A stretch of DNA of 64,000 nt, taken from positions 3,224,001-3,288,000 of the forward strand of contig NZ_CP136693.1 in the NCBI RefSeq assembly GCF_032922745.1. The letters run 5' to 3'. Under the pieces are notes generated by a model. The model had not been told where the DNA came from. It saw only the letters and a program-made list of their open reading frames with translations, and searched no databases. The translations under genes were made by a program, and so were the position numbers. Source of the stretch: Marinobacter salarius. GTDB taxonomy: Bacteria > Pseudomonadota > Gammaproteobacteria > Pseudomonadales > Oleiphilaceae. This document shows positions 63,124-64,000 of this stretch, piece by piece (within the stretch, counting starts at the first letter, position 1; every line of letters starts with the position of its first letter).

Positions 63124-63339
63124 ATGTCATCACAGCCGGAAGATATTTTCACCTGGAGAACTAAAGAGCTGAAGCGCTGGTGGCGCGAGGGTGATCCTGG
63201 CGAAACCGAATCCTTCGACGACTCAAACCGCGACATTCGAGAAACGGCGCCCGGGAATGCTGGAGCCAGCTCAAGCCAGGGCAGCATCCAGCCAAACCTG
63301 CACAGGGTTTATCGTCAACTCAACGGGATGCAGAGGTGA
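63124..63339 (+). CDS. Small protein, first gene after the SOS box
   Basis: This protein has 71 residues from ATG 63124 (GAGGGAG 6 nt upstream; the frame extends to 63079 through the SOS box). It is acidic N-terminally (MSSQPEDIFTWRTKELKRWW) and Ser/Gly-rich later. No family recognised. Confidence 0.65.
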   Translation: MSSQPEDIFTWRTKELKRWWREGDPGETESFDDSNRDIRETAPGNAGASSSQGSIQPNLHRVYRQLNGMQR

Positions 63340-63344
63340 TCACC

Positions 63345-63533
63345 ATGCCCAGACCTAAAGGCGGCCAGAACATCCGGCCAAGCAAATCCGCAATCCTCGG
63401 TTACTACAAGATCCTGAGAGATGCGGCAAACAGTGGCGACGTAAACGCAGCTGCAAAGCTGATCGAGCTGGACCACTTGACCAGTCAGAGCCCGCGCCCT
63501 ATGCAATTTCAAATGACGAGGGACTCCCAGTGA
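63345..63533 (+). CDS. Small basic protein, phage-type
   Basis: This 62-residue protein reads MPRPKGGQNIRPSKSAILGY and then a helical stretch (ILRDAANSGDVNAAAKLIELDHL) similar in pattern to the helix-turn-helix start of phage small-terminase-like or homeodomain-like proteins. GAGGTG precedes the ATG. It lies directly before the tape measure gene. Confidence 0.6.
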   Translation: MPRPKGGQNIRPSKSAILGYYKILRDAANSGDVNAAAKLIELDHLTSQSPRPMQFQMTRDSQ

Positions 63534-63575
63534 TCCAAGCCCTCGCCACCAACAACCTTTCAGAGGAAGCGCTCA

Positions 63576-64000
63576 ATGGCTGATACATCGAAAACTGTTG
63601 AAATCATCTTTGGTGGCGTCGACAAAACCGGCAACGCTATCAGCTCAGTCGGCAAGAACCTGGACGGCCTGACGAACCGCGTAGGCGACCTGACCGGGCC
63701 CCTGGCCAACATCACCGACAGCATTGTGAAGCTGGACGCAGCCCTTGCCGCTGCCGCCGTGGGCGTGACCGCCTACGCCATCAAGATATCGGACGACTTT
63801 GATACAGCCTTTGGCGAGATTGCCACCCTGATCGGGCAGCCTGCTGACAACCTCCGTGATTTTCAGGATCAGATCCTGTCCTACTCCGAGACTTCGACTG
63901 CATCTCTGGATCAAATAACCAACGCCACATACAGCGCGATCTCAGCCGGCACTGACTACAAAGATTCGCTTGAGCTTCTTGCCGCCGCTGAACAGCTTTC
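63576..64000 (+). CDS. Phage tail tape measure protein (5' part, cut by window edge)
   Basis: ATG 63576 with GAGGA 8 nt upstream starts MADTSKTVEIIFGGVDKTGN, followed by a region ending NLDGLTNRVGDL, then YAIKISDDFDTAFGEIATLI and the LLAAAEQLS segment at the window edge. This is the N-terminal PhageMin_Tail/TP901 tape measure pattern. Tape measure proteins set tail length and assist DNA ejection. Only about 141 residues are visible; full-length proteins usually exceed 600. The next genes, which would show whether a whole tail module is present, are outside the window. Confidence 0.85.
   Translation, partial: MADTSKTVEIIFGGVDKTGNAISSVGKNLDGLTNRVGDLTGPLANITDSIVKLDAALAAAAVGVTAYAIKISDDFDTAFGEIATLIGQPADNLRDFQDQILSYSETSTASLDQITNATYSAISAGTDYKDSLELLAAAEQL

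Noticed and set aside
1..64000. tRNA or rRNA genes
   Set aside because: No cloverleaf or conserved rRNA segment was recognised by eye; only a short tRNA-end-like tract at 54475-54490.

Overview
The window looks like a chromosomal segment of a marine gammaproteobacterium, most likely Marinobacter or a close relative. This is inferred from the lipid/acyl-CoA gene set at the left, the codon style and the insertion sequence families; no rRNA or tRNA is present to confirm it. The first 8.4 kb is ordinary metabolic chromosome: the 3' part of a LivH-type permease gene, a LivK-type binding protein, then an acyl-CoA synthetase, a DUF6285 protein, an APH-like phosphotransferase, an acyl-CoA dehydrogenase and two SDR oxidoreductases. 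A TetR-type palindrome sits in front of one SDR.

From 8.5 to 54.3 kb lies a defence island. A three-gene minus-strand cluster (MazG-like pyrophosphohydrolase, DUF2075 helicase/nuclease, and a 1282-residue methyltransferase-PLD-helicase-S24-DUF3427 fusion) comes first. It is followed by an IS66 element that abuts a 206-bp relic of an IS3-family element. The minus-strand block from 38.5 to 18.1 kb is a type III BREX operon in canonical order: brxF, brxC, pglXI, brxHII, pglZ, brxA. It carries three additional genes: a GHKL-ATPase/PD-(D/E)XK nuclease fusion between brxC and pglXI, and a DUF3696 AAA ATPase with an unknown partner between pglXI and brxHII. Two of its genes are split by insertion sequences. 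An IS3-family copy interrupts the GHKL-nuclease gene (4-bp duplication CGGG) and an IS5-family copy interrupts pglXI (4-bp duplication TTAG). Removing each element plus one duplication restores a continuous frame by hand reading (629 and 922 residues), so both insertions look recent.

From 38.5 to 48.0 kb is a more decayed stretch: a HTH gene of unknown function, a 700-bp non-coding zone with two families of ordered repeats, a HicA-like gene with an in-frame stop, and an ankyrin-type gene that has both a C8-tract frameshift and an IS21 insertion (7-bp duplication ATTCCAG). An excisionase/integrase pair closes it. A Phd/VapC toxin-antitoxin pair and a complete four-gene Wadjet (JetABCD) operon follow.

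From 54.6 kb to the right edge is a second integrated element, read left to right: P4-type integrase, unknown gene, AlpA-like regulator, Toprim primase-like protein, DUF927 ATPase, several small or coiled-coil genes, and then a LexA-like box directly before a short run that ends in a phage tail tape measure gene cut by the window edge. It resembles a phage satellite that carries at least one tail gene. The island as a whole shows stacked anti-phage and anti-plasmid systems, with the BREX methyltransferase apparently switched off by transposition.
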